From Unio delphinus (taxonomy: Eukaryota > Mollusca > Bivalvia > Unionida > Unionidae): a stretch of 64,000 bases of DNA. The DNA lies in contig JAQISU010000022.1 of assembly GCA_029339505.1 (NCBI GenBank), positions 15,923,501 through 15,987,500 on the forward strand. The letters run 5' to 3'. Positions 45,311-57,907 of this stretch are shown one piece after another. The notes beneath the pieces were generated by a model. It saw nothing but the letters and a program-made list of their open reading frames with translations, searched no databases and was not told the origin of the DNA. How positions within the stretch are numbered: the first letter of the stretch is position 1; every line of letters begins with the position of its first letter. The position numbers were made by a program, and so were the translations under genes.

Positions 45311-46547
45311 AATTCAGTGTGAATTTCCCCTCTCCGGTCCCAGTGAAGGAGATAGCGCTAGCAAAACTACGAGTGTATCACAGTTGGCCTAATATCAGAT
45401 CGGTTGCATTTAGCAACCCAATAACACACTGGTGTTCTCGTATAAGAATAAACCCGATGGTACTCCAGAGTGGGAAACTATTTCGTTACCAACTGGGTCG
45501 TACCAAATTAAGCAAATCAATGCTGAAATTCAGCGTAGAATAAAATCAATCACTGGAAAAGAATCAAAAATAGCTATTAATCTTCATCAACCGACGCTCT
45601 CGTCGTCGATCGAAATCAGCACAGAGGGATACATTGTAGATATATATAACAGCTCGTTAAGAACAGTGTTAGGATGGCCTGAAAAACCACCGGAAAAATC
45701 CGCCACCGACTTAACCACGGACATACAATCATATCATGAAATCAATCCCAGTTATCGAGATAATTTATCTGATATAAGAAAAGGAAGAATCGCCGATAGA
45801 TTTATATTTACCAACAAAGACACATTGCAATGGAATTTTATCATTAAAAGAACAACCGACTCATCTGTTACTATTTCATTTACGCTAACTGACGTCCGTG
45901 GTTATTTAAATGAGATTAAACAATTATATGACACACAACTAGAACAACTACGGAAAACAAAATCGCAAAAACACGTTGAAATAATAAATCAGCTTATATC
46001 GGACATGAAATATATCTATGAACTAATTATTCAAACAATAATTAATGACAACAGCGACAATAAACAACGATTCTTAACCGATTACAATATCACAGAGGAC
46101 AATCTGCGTAATTTCAAGTTTCCCAAATACAACGCTGATGAACTAGCAAGAATTGTTAAAACCGATATCAAGGCGCTACAAAAATCAGATTCAGCTGTCC
46201 TCTTCAGGTATAATAATGATCCAGATGGTGGCGGTAGGCATATTGCCCCTCATAATGTGAATATTTCAACGGTGATTGCGCTCAATTTAGTATGTGATGC
46301 AATTGAAGGAAGCTATCAAATTAATCTAGAGCAATCAAATCAAGCTCAGCAGGGATATATTCTTTATTCATTTGCACCAACAGCTCCTCCAGGATTCCTA
46401 ATTATTGAAAACCCAATTAATCCTGTCAACATGCGATGCCATAATAATTCGTTAACGAGAATTAATTTCAAACTCACCGACCAGTCAAATAATCTGATTG
46501 ATTTACAAGAAGAGGTGTTAGCGATTAGTTTGTTTGTGAAATCATAA
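45205..46547 (+). pseudogene. Penton-type minor capsid protein, frameshifted
   Basis: The N-terminal part in one frame (ATG 45205, also 45220) contains FSVNFPSPVPVKEIALAKL and WPNIRS, the typical penton start. The remainder is in the -1 frame, open from 45414 to TAA at 46545. It has LPTGSYQIKQINAEI, SSLRTVLGW, a long helical insert, then LYSFAPTAPPGFLIIENPIN and a single jelly-roll C-terminus (LIDLQEEVLAISLFVK). The frame change falls near 45410-45435 and no homopolymer is there. This protein would form the pentameric vertices. The frameshift probably inactivates it. The stop is 17 bp from the right TIR. Confidence 0.85.
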
Positions 46548-46564
46548 ATGATTTTCGTCCTAAA

Positions 46565-46775
46565 GACTCGATCAAATATTTGGTTGAACTCGTAAAAGAA
46601 TTATTAACCCAGAACTGAAAGTTCCAGCAGCAGAGAGGGTGGATGACAACGACGTTGGCGTATATAAGGAAATCTTATTTTATCGAATAGACGCCATTTT
46701 TTTTACTATTTGGTGGAAGCCTCAGATTTCCGAATCGACGCTCGGAAAGTTGTGAGGTTCACCCTCTCTGCTGCT
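46565..46775 (-). repeat. Right terminal inverted repeat, 211 bp
   Basis: Perfect inverted copy of the left TIR. Its inner edge is 17 bp after the penton-gene stop. It contains the nested 16-bp pair at 46626-46641 and 46760-46775. Confidence 0.97.
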
Positions 46776-46781
46776 ATTGAA
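46776..46781 (+). repeat. Right target-site duplication of the Polinton (ATTGAA)
   Basis: Matches 30150-30155. Consistent with a 5- or 6-bp staggered integrase cut. Confidence 0.8.
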
Positions 46782-47929
46782 CTGAACACAAATTTGAGAC
46801 ATTAGGAAACAAATGGTTTTGAGAAAGATTTTATAAATGAGAAATAACATTGTATTTAGTCAACTGATGGAAAATCTCAGAAAAAAAATAACATTTAAAA
46901 TATATAAAGGTTAAAATATAATTTTAAATGCCGGGAGTATTTACCATTAACACAAGGGGACATTTATTATAAATGACTGTTTTCAGTTTCAGAACATGAA
47001 AATCAAATTATCCAAACCATTTTACGATGCATTTAAAGTGTAACTGTATCTAAATGGTTAATGTAACAGTTTCAATAAAACAGGTTTGAAAAAATAAATA
47101 TACTGATTCATTGTGAAAAAATAAATATACTGATTCTTTGTGGATCTTTGTTGAGACAGAAAACTTTTAAAGTAACATGAAGGATAATCTACAGGTTTAT
47201 AACACTATACAGAGTATTTAGAAAACATAGCATATTTGGTTACCACAAATGAATAAGGAACTTTGTAAAGGGGAGTAAGATATTTGTCAGTAAATATACA
47301 TAATTAAATAATGTATATATTTATTGTATGCTAGGCAGTGAATTACTGAATTTTACAAGTGAATTATCTGTGATAGAGTGAGGGAAAAAACTATTCACCA
47401 GCCATCATTAGATATTATATATAAGAAATCCAATGTTTCATGATGTTTGCGTAATGTAAAGGTAAAGATGGCCATCTGGAAAACTTAATGACTGCGGTTA
47501 AAATCCAACCAATGATAAACATGTTTCTTTTTTCTTTGTTTTGTATTTATCAGCTTATTTACCTTGCATGGGGAAGGAGCATTTTAAACTGCTGACATTG
47601 AGGGGATGCGTTAAGAAATATGCTACTTTAGTGTGTTATAAAAGTTGTTAGACAATATGCTTGATCATAACAAAAATATAATAGTTGCTCATGAAAAGAC
47701 TAGAGTTTTTCACCCACTCTATGAAATATATCCATTATTCACTTGTTTCAAGCAAATACCCTCTATATATTTGTGAATGTACCCAAATAGGTGGATATGT
47801 ATATAGTAAGGCCCCCAATGACATTGTTAGTACATGTATGTATAATATATACATTGTACATTAAAGTTTGGCAATGAGCATGGACAAAAAGGACTTGACT
47901 ATCAGGGGACAGCTAATCTATCAGGGGAC

Positions 47930-48019
<90 letters not shown>

Positions 48020-48230
48020 AAGTGAATTATCAGTGAGGTTTAATTTTGTTCTTCAACTTGATAACTAAATATATACATTGTACATTAAAGTTTGGCAATG
48101 AGCATGGACAAAAAGGACTTGACTATCAGGGGACAACTAAACTATCAGGGGACATTTATATATATATATATATATATTTTGAAGTGAATTATCAGTGAGG
48201 TTTAATTTTGTTCTTCAACTTGATAACTAA
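46782..48230. other. Host DNA right of the Polinton
   Basis: No gene recognised. It contains a direct duplication of about 150 bp around (TA)n tracts (see the 47847-48228 entry) and a 22-bp tandem AAAAAATAAATATACTGATTC near 47092-47142. Confidence 0.5.
47847..48228 (+). repeat. Tandem duplication with variable (TA)n core
   Basis: TATATACATTGTACATTAAAG through AGGGGACA, a TA tract, then TTGAAGTGAATTATCAGTGAGG to CTTGATAACT, occurs twice (47847-48066 and 48069-48228). The first TA tract is about 85 bp and the second about 25 bp. Confidence 0.9.
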
Positions 48231-48714
48231 AAAGGCAGCCACCAAATAAACATTCAATAATTATGTTTAAACCATCTGAAAAGCAAATATCCCCGAATGA
48301 TTGGTTTTATGCAAGAATGTCCCCCGATAGCAGCATTAATATCGGAAAACTAAATCACATAGCATGTCCAAAATTAAGTTTCCTCTTACCCTTGCCACCC
48401 CATTTTTTAAATTTATGTTGGGGTACACCCAAAATCAACTTCTACAACAATTTAGGCCATATAATTCTCAACATATTTATTTTGAGAACGATCGGAAAGA
48501 TGTCTCAGCAACTTGGAGTTCATGCAGGTATGACAGACAGTATGTAATATCGTTTTAATTTTGTTTGTATGCTGTTATACCCTATCATCCTATAATACAG
48601 GTTGCGGTAAATTAAACGTACAATATTTTAAAATAGACGCCCAGCAATACCGTAAAATGGTATAACCTTGTGTCGCTATAGTCAGGGGAGTAGTCGTTTT
48701 TTAACAAGTTGACA

Positions 48715-49366
48715 TTTCACAGCGCCATCTGTTGTCATAATGAGCATTATTTTATGCAAACTTCCTTTATGCTAACTTGCGACATGCGTGATGCTACATT
48801 ATGATCATCATTTTACATGATGCAGTTTGTCATAATGCATGGACGAAGAGAACATTTTGGAGTTACGGTGTTGCAAGGCAAAATCTGTAAAATGAAGAAC
48901 AAAATCAACAGCTGGAACGAAGTAATTTGCGATATAGCAAATTTATAAATAGAATATTAACACTTGTAATAACTGACCCAGATTTTGCCATACGACAAAC
49001 TACATAATGAATTCAGCGTTTGGCAAAAAAAGCAACAAATAAACAGCAAGATACCATGACGCAGAAGGAAAGTAGATCTAAACACTTGCAACTAGCTCTT
49101 TACCGTTTGCATCAATGAAAAATACAATATACATGGATGGAATTAGGAATGTAGCACTTGCAAGCAGCCATTTACAATAATGCAGAAGAAGAGTTGCACA
49201 TGCAAATTGCCACGTACAGTTTGCATCAATAAAGATAACAATATACATGGATAGAATTATGAAAGTAGCACTTGCAAACAGCAATTTACAATAATGCATC
49301 AAGGAAGATTACAAAATACATGCATAGAATTATGGCGGTAATCCCCCTCCATATATATATAGCATC
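48715..49366 (-). repeat. Dispersed MITE-like repeat, inverted third copy
   Basis: Diverged, inverted relative of the 1691-2215 repeat: the CGCCATCTGTTGTCATAATG end at 48723, AGTAGCACTTGCAA units, and ...GCGGTAATCCCCCTCC at 49333-49350. No coding content. Confidence 0.6.
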
Positions 49367-49421
49367 ATTACTTTTAAGAACAATTTTAGGCAGTTTAGTC
49401 TAAAACATTCGTGAGACACCG

Positions 49422-49423
<2 letters not shown>

Positions 49424-49472
<49 letters not shown>

Positions 49473-49518
49473 TAGATAGATAGATAGATAGACAGATAGA
49501 CAGATAGATAGATAGATA
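49424..49518. repeat. (TA)n(GATA)n microsatellite
   Basis: TA tract followed by GATA/GACA units. Confidence 0.95.
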
Positions 49519-50148
49519 CATGTACACCTCATACATTAAAAATATCATCTATTTCAGGTGTTCATTTAAAGCAACTTGATAAACCAATATTATTGGTATA
49601 TCAAACTGTGATCCGCCCATTGCGCAAAAAAATAAACATTCTCGCCACAGTCTGCAGTTCATTCCATCTGAATGATCAATTTCTAACATATTAATCATTT
49701 GTGACGTATAAAATAACAATACAAGGAATTAATAATCCCTTTTTGTAAATGAATTTAATATGATACACATTGTCATTGCAATCATTTCTGCTTTGTGTAT
49801 CGGCATCCCCTCTCATGCATAATGAACAAACTACGCAGTCGTGTAGTGAGAGAGAAAAATAATTTGAATTGGACGAAAACGTTGAAATAGAAATTATTCT
49901 GCGTAATCTACAAAAATATGGTTCGTCGTAACGTTATATCTGAACTTTATTTAGGATTTATCAACAGTGTTTATGAAAAATACAAAGTTGGAGTACATGT
50001 CGACATTATACAGCAAATTTCTCGGTTACTTGCTACACATACTGTGATGCAGTTAATGCTTTGTTGTTGTTTTGTACACGTACCATATTGTCCAAATAAC
50101 CGATAATTATTAAATATGACAATGTCCAAAGGCCTCTCTCTGTCTGTC

Positions 50149-50151
<3 letters not shown>

Positions 50152-50208
<57 letters not shown>
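50152..50208. repeat. (TA)n microsatellite
   Basis: Perfect TA tract within host DNA. Confidence 0.95.
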
Positions 50209-50214
<6 letters not shown>

Positions 50215-50354
50215 CATACCTACATATAGACCATCCCAGCTAGATACGGGCTAACATCTATGAAATGAGGAGCGTACAAGATTTTCGTTTGTTTCATGCC
50301 ACAAGGTCTCTAGACTTATAAATGACGGTAGAAAGAAGTTAAACGAACAAACGA

Positions 50355-50355
<1 letters not shown>

Positions 50356-50425
<70 letters not shown>
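50356..50425. repeat. (TG)n(AG)n microsatellite
   Basis: Short TG then about 50 bp of AG. Confidence 0.95.
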
Positions 50426-50428
<3 letters not shown>

Positions 50429-51071
50429 AAAATTAATTAACACTGGCTGTTTCGTCAATACCCTTAAGTTTATTCCATATTAATTTATATGCGCCTGTAT
50501 GTGAATGGCTGAACGTTCATGTAAATAGCGTAGCGTAGCTAACAAAATGTTTGTAGTGCTCTATGTTTATCATTTGTCATGTTTAAATCAAAAGTTTGTA
50601 TTATATTGATTTAATCAATGTGAAGAACAGAAACAAAAGAAGAAAACAATCAGCATATGAATATTCAAAGGAGATTGTGAAAAGCCACGAAAGGATAGAA
50701 CTATATTCTGCAGTGGACACACTTGAGTATGTGAGTTGTTCATTCGCTTGGTCAATACACAGCTGCCTGTAGTAAAACTTAACTCTCTTCAGTACATAAA
50801 TAGGCATATTTGTATGTGATATAAATGAAATATATGTACATTATGTATTCTGTATCGATACTATACCCCTCGCTGTATAAATATTTTCATTAAAATGAAA
50901 CTCGGCAGGCCTCGTTCCCTTTTAATGAAGCGTATATTCAACGAGTGTATGAGGCATTTATATATCTATCTTCTTTTATCGGATTCTTTGATTTTACTAA
51001 TTATACGAGGTTGAGAAAGAATATCTCAACCAGTATAATTAACAAATGTCTAGTAGTAGTCGTCATAACGT

Positions 51072-51074
<3 letters not shown>

Positions 51075-51144
<70 letters not shown>

Positions 51145-51160
51145 ATATATGTATGTATAT
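51075..51160. repeat. (TA)n(TG)n microsatellite
   Basis: TA then TG tract. Confidence 0.95.
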
Positions 51161-51179
51161 TACAGCATGGACTAGTTTT

Positions 51180-52612
51180 ATAAATGGGTCCCTCCTAATT
51201 TCTAAACATAAATAGATATATGATTAATATGTTTAATTGTTTTGATGAACTTATTTATAGCCATACATATACGTCTACAGAAAAATAAATCGCCATGGAT
51301 CTAACGCAGTACTTACTGAGACATCATGTAACTGGCACAGTAACTTTCTTTGAAGTATTCAACTTTCAATGTCTTGCACACATTTCTGAAAAAAGAATTT
51401 AAAGTAGGTCTGCACAACAGTAGCACAGTGTAACACATTAGTGTCTAAGTGACTACTATCACAAAAACGATAGAAAGATATTGGTTATATGGAAATTTGG
51501 TATTTTGCCCTTTACGTGAAGTTGTATGTGTTTGGCGAACATTACGCCCTAATTCAAGCATACTAGGTTCTACCGGGACATGTAATGTTCAACACATCCA
51601 TCGCCTTTGACTGACCGAAACATAGTAACTAACTATCAATTACTCCTACGCAGACTATTCAACCTCTTTTTTGACCAACTGTCATATTTACCTGTCAACA
51701 CAACTTGGGATAGATGCAAATAAAGAGGTATAAATTAACATTTAAATCCCTTGCAAACATGAACGTAAATATCGTATCCCCCGTATATCTTCGCAGCAAT
51801 CCTTGTAGAAAAAGTCAGCATCCACGTACGTTTTATCATAATCCATACTATTCCTATCGATATTATCTTATATTTAGTGAAATAATTGAAAGGTCGGATG
51901 AAGAAGAATAAACAGACGCACTTTCGAAAATCGAATATTTTGTTTGAAAACCTTTTACGTTGTTCAGTAGTGGAAGAAGGAGGGTTACAATTCCGGGTAT
52001 CCCAAGTTGAACATGCGCATTAAATTGAGACCTAAAGTTACAGTCAACTGTATTTTCTGTTAGAATCAAATCAGGCACATTCGTTAGTTCTTTTGGCCTT
52101 TGTTTGTCCAATGTAACAAATTAAGTGCTTTCTTGAACATCAATGAAGACATGAAGTGGCTGTATTAATATCTACATTTTTGTAAATGTTAATACAGACT
52201 GAAGGCATCATTCGAGATACTGTTGTAAATATCTGTTCTCTTAAGGTTTGAGCTTTGTATTTATTGTTAATAATCATGACCTTTCTTGACAAATGGAATA
52301 CACAAGTCGCAAGTAAAAGATTGATCGTAAGGTTTATTTATCTGCGATGTTTAAAGTAAATAATCTAATATAGCAAAACTAAACTTCGTATTTAATATAA
52401 TATGTAAAATTTTACCGAGTTTAGAACCCATTTTGTTTTAGTTTCACTAAGAAATGGTGGCCAAGGCACGTTTCGGTGGAAGAAAACAGGGTGATATAGT
52501 TAAGCCTATACTATTTGCTTCAATTAGATCAAGGCAGATGATTATGTTTTAGTTCAGATGTTCCCGTGAACAAATAATCAAACGAAATTTCAATATTATA
52601 TCGCAAATGTCA
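51180..52612. other. Host DNA without recognised gene
   Basis: AT-rich; short ORFs only. An ATG-led 36-codon ORF at 52454 (MVAKARFGGRKQ...) has basic composition but no further support. Confidence 0.5.
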
Positions 52613-52621
52613 GTTTGTATC
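52613..52621 (+). repeat. Left 9-bp target-site duplication GTTTGTATC
   Basis: Exact match to 63293-63301. Confidence 0.9.
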
Positions 52622-53540
52622 TAGCCTGGTCCCCTGCTTAGTATGCTCCCATGCGTTGCACTCCGCTATACTAAGTCAGGCGAACGCCGACGCCATATTG
52701 TCACGTGATCAAAACAAATGGGCTCACATGGAGAGATATCGGTAATCTAACCGTGGCACATTTATTGCTTTAATATTCTGCTTGTTAGTGACACAATGCG
52801 AATTTTCCTGATACTTTCGATTTGAAATAAAACAGGCGCTATCTTGTGTTAAAGCTTAACCAGCAAATCGGCTACGTAGGTATTTTTACAAATATTTATA
52901 CAATTAGGCGACGACGAAGTGTAGGGATACACACAACAATTTTTGTAAAATATTACACCTTTCCCACTGGATCATCTCAAAAATTATATTTCCAATCGAT
53001 TCCTTGATAAATTTTACGTCGAAATTGATATGAGGTTATGTATAGTGGCTTTATTTTTTCTCAAGATTAAGACGAAAATATCTTCCCCATTTTACCAGGG
53101 GTGAGGGTAACGATTGTTTCGCAAATAATGCACATTTTACACTGCGTCATCTAAAATATTTAAGTTGCAATTAATTCCTTGACCAAGTTTATATAAATAT
53201 GTATATATCGTTTTCCATGACAGCCCAAAGTTTGTCAAATATTATGATCAATATAACAACCCTCTTCTACGAAGGGTCGAAAGTGACATTTTGTCAAATA
53301 TTGCACATTTCGACTGCATCAAGTACGACATTTCATTTGCTATCGATTACTTGCTAATTATTATGTCGGACTTTGTATAAGGTGGTAGATGACATCCTTA
53401 ATTGGCCATAGGTTGATATCAATTCTCTTAAATGAAGCAAAAAGGAGGTGGGGGAGCAATAATGCAAAAGGTGGAATATTTTAGACATCATCATCTCAAT
53501 GTTCCATTTTAAATCAATTGCTTGATCAATTTTACATTGA
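52622..53540 (+). repeat. Left long TIR of the 10.7-kb element
   Basis: About 919 bp, inverted copy at the right end. It contains GCCGACGCCATATTGTCACGTGATC near the tip, a YY1-like ATGGCG on the opposite strand, and CACGTG. Confidence 0.9.
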
Positions 53541-54410
53541 CTTTAATATATTGGTATATGTAACAGCACAGGTTAAGCCATTTGCCAAAGATTAATCATG
53601 ATTTAGCTAAGATTTCCTCAAACAGGGTAGTACATTTTTTTGCAATAAAATGACTTGATGCATCTTTATTATATTTTGGATATCACCTTTTTAGGCAATA
53701 GAGACAAAACATCATTCATGATTTAATGTTAGATTTTAAAAACATTAAAAATAAGAGGAGTCAATATAAAACAACACAGTTTAAAGGAATTGTTTAAGCC
53801 TTGTCTTAAGAGACAAAGTAGAGATATTTAGAAGGGAATAGGGAGGGTTAAAGGATTCCTCTGTTCATGTGTAGCTAGCACTTATTAAAACCAAAACACT
53901 AGGCTTCATTTATGAGTGTTTGCTGGAGGCTTGGATTGAGATTGAGTATGGAATGAAAAATCTAAATTATCTCATTTTGACTGATTCAACCAAAATGAAC
54001 CAAATTGGTAAATCTTATTTACTCGGGTGTTCTGTGTTTACATGGGCTTATTTTTTTTTTTAAATCAATTATTAAATTAAACCATACATACATGCCAAAG
54101 TTTATGATGAAATCTTCATGGTATTAATTAAATTAAATAAACATCCTTTTTAAAATGAACTTAAATTTAACATTGTATGTTTAATGACTGACAATAACAC
54201 AAGATATGTGAAGCATTTATCATAAAAAGATGCTTTCAAAAATATCTTTATTATATCTATATTTCGTTTACAATACAAAATTGTTACAAAATTAATACCA
54301 GTATTAATTATTGTGTCATTTAAAAATACACTTAATTTATTGTTTGATACCAAATGAGAATAAAAATTAAAAAACATGCTTCTTGAAATGTTCTACTATT
54401 TTTTAATAGA
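53541..54410. other. Non-coding interior of the 10.7-kb element
   Basis: AT-rich, no gene seen. Confidence 0.5.
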
Positions 54411-54482
54411 ATGGAGTGTCATCCTAGCTTCCACCGTTATTGTAAAAGACAGAGGTCATCACCAACAGGAAAGACTCCTGTG

Positions 54483-54674
54483 CAGATAGAGAAGCGTGTA
54501 CAGTTAGAGGTATATTATAATATCTATTTACAGATAGAGAAGCGCAGACAGTTAGAGGTATATTATAATATCTATTTACAGATAGAGAAGCGAGGACAGT
54601 TAGAGGTATATTATAATATCTATTTACAGATAGAGAAGTGCGGACAGTTAGAGCTATATTATAATATCTCTTTA
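54483..54674 (+). repeat. Four tandem 48-bp repeats
   Basis: CAGATAGAGAAGCG-starting units at 54483, 54531, 54579 and 54627. A multiple-of-three period makes both strands open, giving repeat-only ORFs. Confidence 0.95.
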
Positions 54675-55480
54675 CATTTGCAGTTGGCAATATTATGTAC
54701 TGATTAACTTTACAAAATTCTGAATGTCTATCCTCAAGATTTACATTCAAGACCTTGTTTAAAGAGATACTCATTTTATGTTGATACTTTGAATCAGATA
54801 TGTTACAAAAGTGAAACATATTCTCTTAAAACTATACATGACTTTTTTGTATTTAACTCATCAGTAAGACAAGTAAATAGGTATTAATTAAAATCAATTG
54901 TTTATCTTTATTTATGCATTTGTAATGTACAGATGGGAATATAAAAAAGTATTTATAATTATGAGGTACTGTAATTTAAAAAAATATAATTACTGATTAT
55001 ATATGAATGTTTACCTTGAATGTTTACCTTGCTATTATTATAGGCATATATCATACACAGTGTAACACTTACATGTAGTGTATTGCAGGACCAATGTATT
55101 GTATTTTATGACATCATGTGTGTTTTTACATTGATATATAAATGACATACAAGCACACATTTTATTGGCTTTTAGCTTGTCATCCAGAATTATTTTCATT
55201 ATATACTCTAGTGTTTTGTTTCTTATAATAGTTGTTAGCAGGTAATTTTCTTACATTATTATGCAATTAGCAGCCTTGTAACATTAAGGATTGAAAATGA
55301 AGACAATAGGTAAATATTTGCATTATTAATTAGCCATAGGTAATTAACTAACAGTTATTTGTCTTTCCTAATTCTTGATAAAAGTATTTGTTACATAGTC
55401 TAAGATTTATATGACAAGTACCAACTTATACTTACAGTTAATTTCCAACATTATAGCTCATAAATATTTATTGATTCCAG

Positions 55481-55594
55481 TCCCCAGACCAAAATAGATC
55501 ATACAAGAAATGGAGCAAAGAAGAGAAGTTAGCAATGATGGAGTTTATGGAGGATCATGGGATACCATCAGCAAATGTTAACAAATTCTGGGAG
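55481..55594 (+). CDS. Exon of the element's plus-strand gene (SANT/Myb-like)
   Basis: A 114-bp exon between ttgattccAG and GAG|GTGTGT, phase 0 at both ends. It encodes SYKKWSKEEKLAMMEFMEDH..., a W..EE...L..F helix pattern like the start of a SANT/Myb DNA-binding unit. Such domains are common in transposon proteins. No other support. Confidence 0.45.
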
Positions 55595-56098
55595 GTGTGT
55601 GCACATTACATTTTCCAAACTAATGGCCTTGTGGAATCAGGTTACACTTAGCAACAGAATATGAATCTCTTTAGATCCTAACACTACCTACCTTTTAACT
55701 GTACCGTTACCAACTCTGAAACAGTATACTTAAATTGAATGCATTCCATTAACTATCATGACAGATAATTATGATACATATTGTGATTTTAAAATATTTT
55801 ATTAATGGTCTCTGATTAGGAAATATAAGTTTTTATTGTCAGCTTGGTTTGGGTGTATACTTCACACTTTGTCCAGGTCTTTTGTTTTAAAGGCCAATAA
55901 ATTTCTAATTGCTAGAACTGGTGAATAGTCTTAGTTTAGTGTATCATAATGGGTGTGGCTTCATTTTCTGGAGTTTGTGTGGCAAAAAGTATATGCTAGA
56001 TCATCAAAAATCCAAAGGTTGATAGTTCAAAGAAAATGTTTGTGGCATTACCCCATTTAATATATTTACTTATCTTTGAATCATGTTTGGCATTATTT

Positions 56099-56407
56099 GT
56101 CAGTTGTCATAGGTCAAGCATTATTAGCCACTTGCCATAGTTCAGGCATTATTAGCCACATGCCATATGTTAGGCATTATTAGCCATATGTCATAGGTCA
56201 GGCATTTTTATCCACCTGCGATAGGTAGGCATTATTAGGCACTTGCCATTAGTCAGGCATACAGAGCCACCTGCCATGTCAGGCATTATGAACCACTTGC
56301 TATAGGTCAGGCATTATGAGCCACTTGTCATGGGTCAGGCATTATGAGCCACTTGTCATGGATCAGGCATTATGAGCAATTTGCCATAGGTCAGGCATTA
56401 TTAGCCT
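56099..56407 (+). repeat. Degenerate tandem array of about 28-bp units
   Basis: About eleven units of GGTCAGGCATTATTAGCCACTTGCCATA type. No conserved-repeat/variable-spacer pattern. Confidence 0.9.
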
Positions 56408-56964
56408 TTTCAATTCTTGTTGTCAATGATTTTGAAACATAAGTGTCATAATAAGGATTTACATTTAGAGCTAATTAATTGATATTGTTAATTAATTTAA
56501 ACTTTATTAGTTCATGCAAAGTCATTAAAACCAAGGCCACACTATACAAAAATAATGGAATTTGGTGTTAAGTTCAAGTCTTGCTTGCCCGATGTGGGTG
56601 AGGAAGCTTGGTGGTTCTTCCCAGGTTTTTTTTGGGTTAACTGAGAAATGGCAATAAGTTCACAGCAACAACAATGAATCAAACACACCCAAGCAAACAA
56701 TATGGCCACCTGGAAGTGTTTGTCTACTATTTTCATGTAAATAAGGCTCTGAAACTAAATCGATGTGTATATTTTTAGTGAATTGTTTTTAGAGAAACTC
56801 AACTTACCTATTTAGCCTAATGTTTTTGATTATTTGATTGTAGCATGTACAGTAATATAGATTATGTGTGTGTGTGTAGTCCTTTTATGTTTTACATTGA
56901 ATGGGTATGGTGAGTTTTAAAAATCTTTATTGGTATATGAATTTTTTTCTTCATGATTGTTTAG

Positions 56965-57160
56965 GAGCTTCATGCAAATCACAGCATGTCAGGGTGAAAT
57001 GCTTGTTCCCTTCTGTATGTTTGGTCACTGATGAAAGCACCACAATTAGTGACGTGTCCAACAGTTCAAGGAAAAATCAAGCATCGACTCAGTACGATCA
57101 CATTTATACTTGTACAATATCTACACAAACAGACCCAGTCTTACCAGTCTTGGACATAAG
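56965..57160 (+). CDS. Probable exon of the element's plus-strand gene
   Basis: Acceptor tcatgattgtttAG, donor AAG|GTATAA. It is open in phase 1 for 65 codons including CLVTDESTTISDVSNSSRKN and TISTQTDPVLPVLDI. No family recognised. The exit phase (2) does not match the next candidate exon, so an exon is missing or decayed. Confidence 0.35.
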
Positions 57161-57589
57161 GTATAAAACTTGAGGTATACATTTGTTTAAAAAGCATCAT
57201 ACTGTAATACAAATTTTGAGGTAAAGACAATTGAGAAGGTAGGTTTTTGAGCTGGCATTTTAAGTTTAAATTAAATATAGAGAAATATCAATAAATTGTG
57301 ATATAATAATTTAAAACCTTTGACACTTAATGTCAGTCTGTGTATATAAAAAATTGACAGGCACTGAAGCCCAAAAATCAGAAAAGGCTGTTAAACTATA
57401 ATCTTCATTTGTTTCAGCAGATAATATCTTACACGCATTGCTACAGCCAATCAATCTGGAGAAATGGCTTTACATAAGCTATACCTCAATAGTCGATTGA
57501 CACAATCAAAAAACTAACCTCAATTCCTTGTGGTAGCCAAAATACTTCTATTGGAACGTCACTCTTTGATCTACACACAACATTTTGTT

Positions 57590-57815
57590 TTTGTTTTCAT
57601 GGTTTAACGCCATTTTTAAGCACAATATAGGCTATACATGGTGGCCAGTATTAATGGTGGAGGAAGAACCCGGAAAGAACCACGGACCCACGAGACGCTA
57701 CTGGCAAGCTTTCTCACATAACTACATTAGCCGAATCTTAGACTCGAACCCACGCAGACAGAGGTGAGATGGCAGTGATCCGTAACGGACAGCACTTTAG
57801 ACCACTCGGGACCCC
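57590..57815 (-). repeat. tRNA-derived SINE, minus strand
   Basis: On the minus strand, CCGAGTGGTCTAAAGTGCTG contains a pol III A box and GGGTTCGAGTC a B box, followed by an unrelated body rich in repeats I recall from molluscan genomes. Orientation and boxes fit a tRNA-Ser/Leu-type SINE head. Confidence 0.7.
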
Positions 57816-57907
57816 TTCACACACAACATTTAGTCCTTCCACTTAATATTAATTTTAAAAAACATGATATATGTATTATTTGATCTTTACATATCTCTAT
57901 TTCACAG

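Larger units (their letters stand above)
30155..46775. mobile_element. Complete Polinton/Maverick (adintovirus-like) element, 16.6 kb
   Basis: Perfect 211-bp terminal inverted repeats start with AG and end with CT. ATTGA(A) is duplicated on both sides. The full Polinton hallmark set is present: protein-primed PolB, retroviral-type integrase, A32-like packaging ATPase, adenovirus-type protease, double-jelly-roll major capsid and penton-type minor capsid. Polintons are large self-synthesising transposons that double as endogenous viruses. This copy is distinguished by a PolB fused to an SF1 helicase and an HNH domain, an extra homing-type HNH gene, a PLA2 frame, and several lesions in virion genes. 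Identical TIRs and an intact target-site duplication argue for fairly recent insertion. Confidence 0.97.

Noticed and set aside
48263..48547. 94-codon host ORF
   Set aside because: No domain, no splice or promoter support, beside repeats.
51714..51911. 65-codon host ORF
   Set aside because: No recognisable family or gene context.
54424..54819. ORFs on both strands over the 48-bp repeats
   Set aside because: Product of the tandem repeat period; no domain content beyond the repeat.
56099..56407. CRISPR-like array of 28-bp units
   Set aside because: Units are contiguous and degenerate; no spacers.
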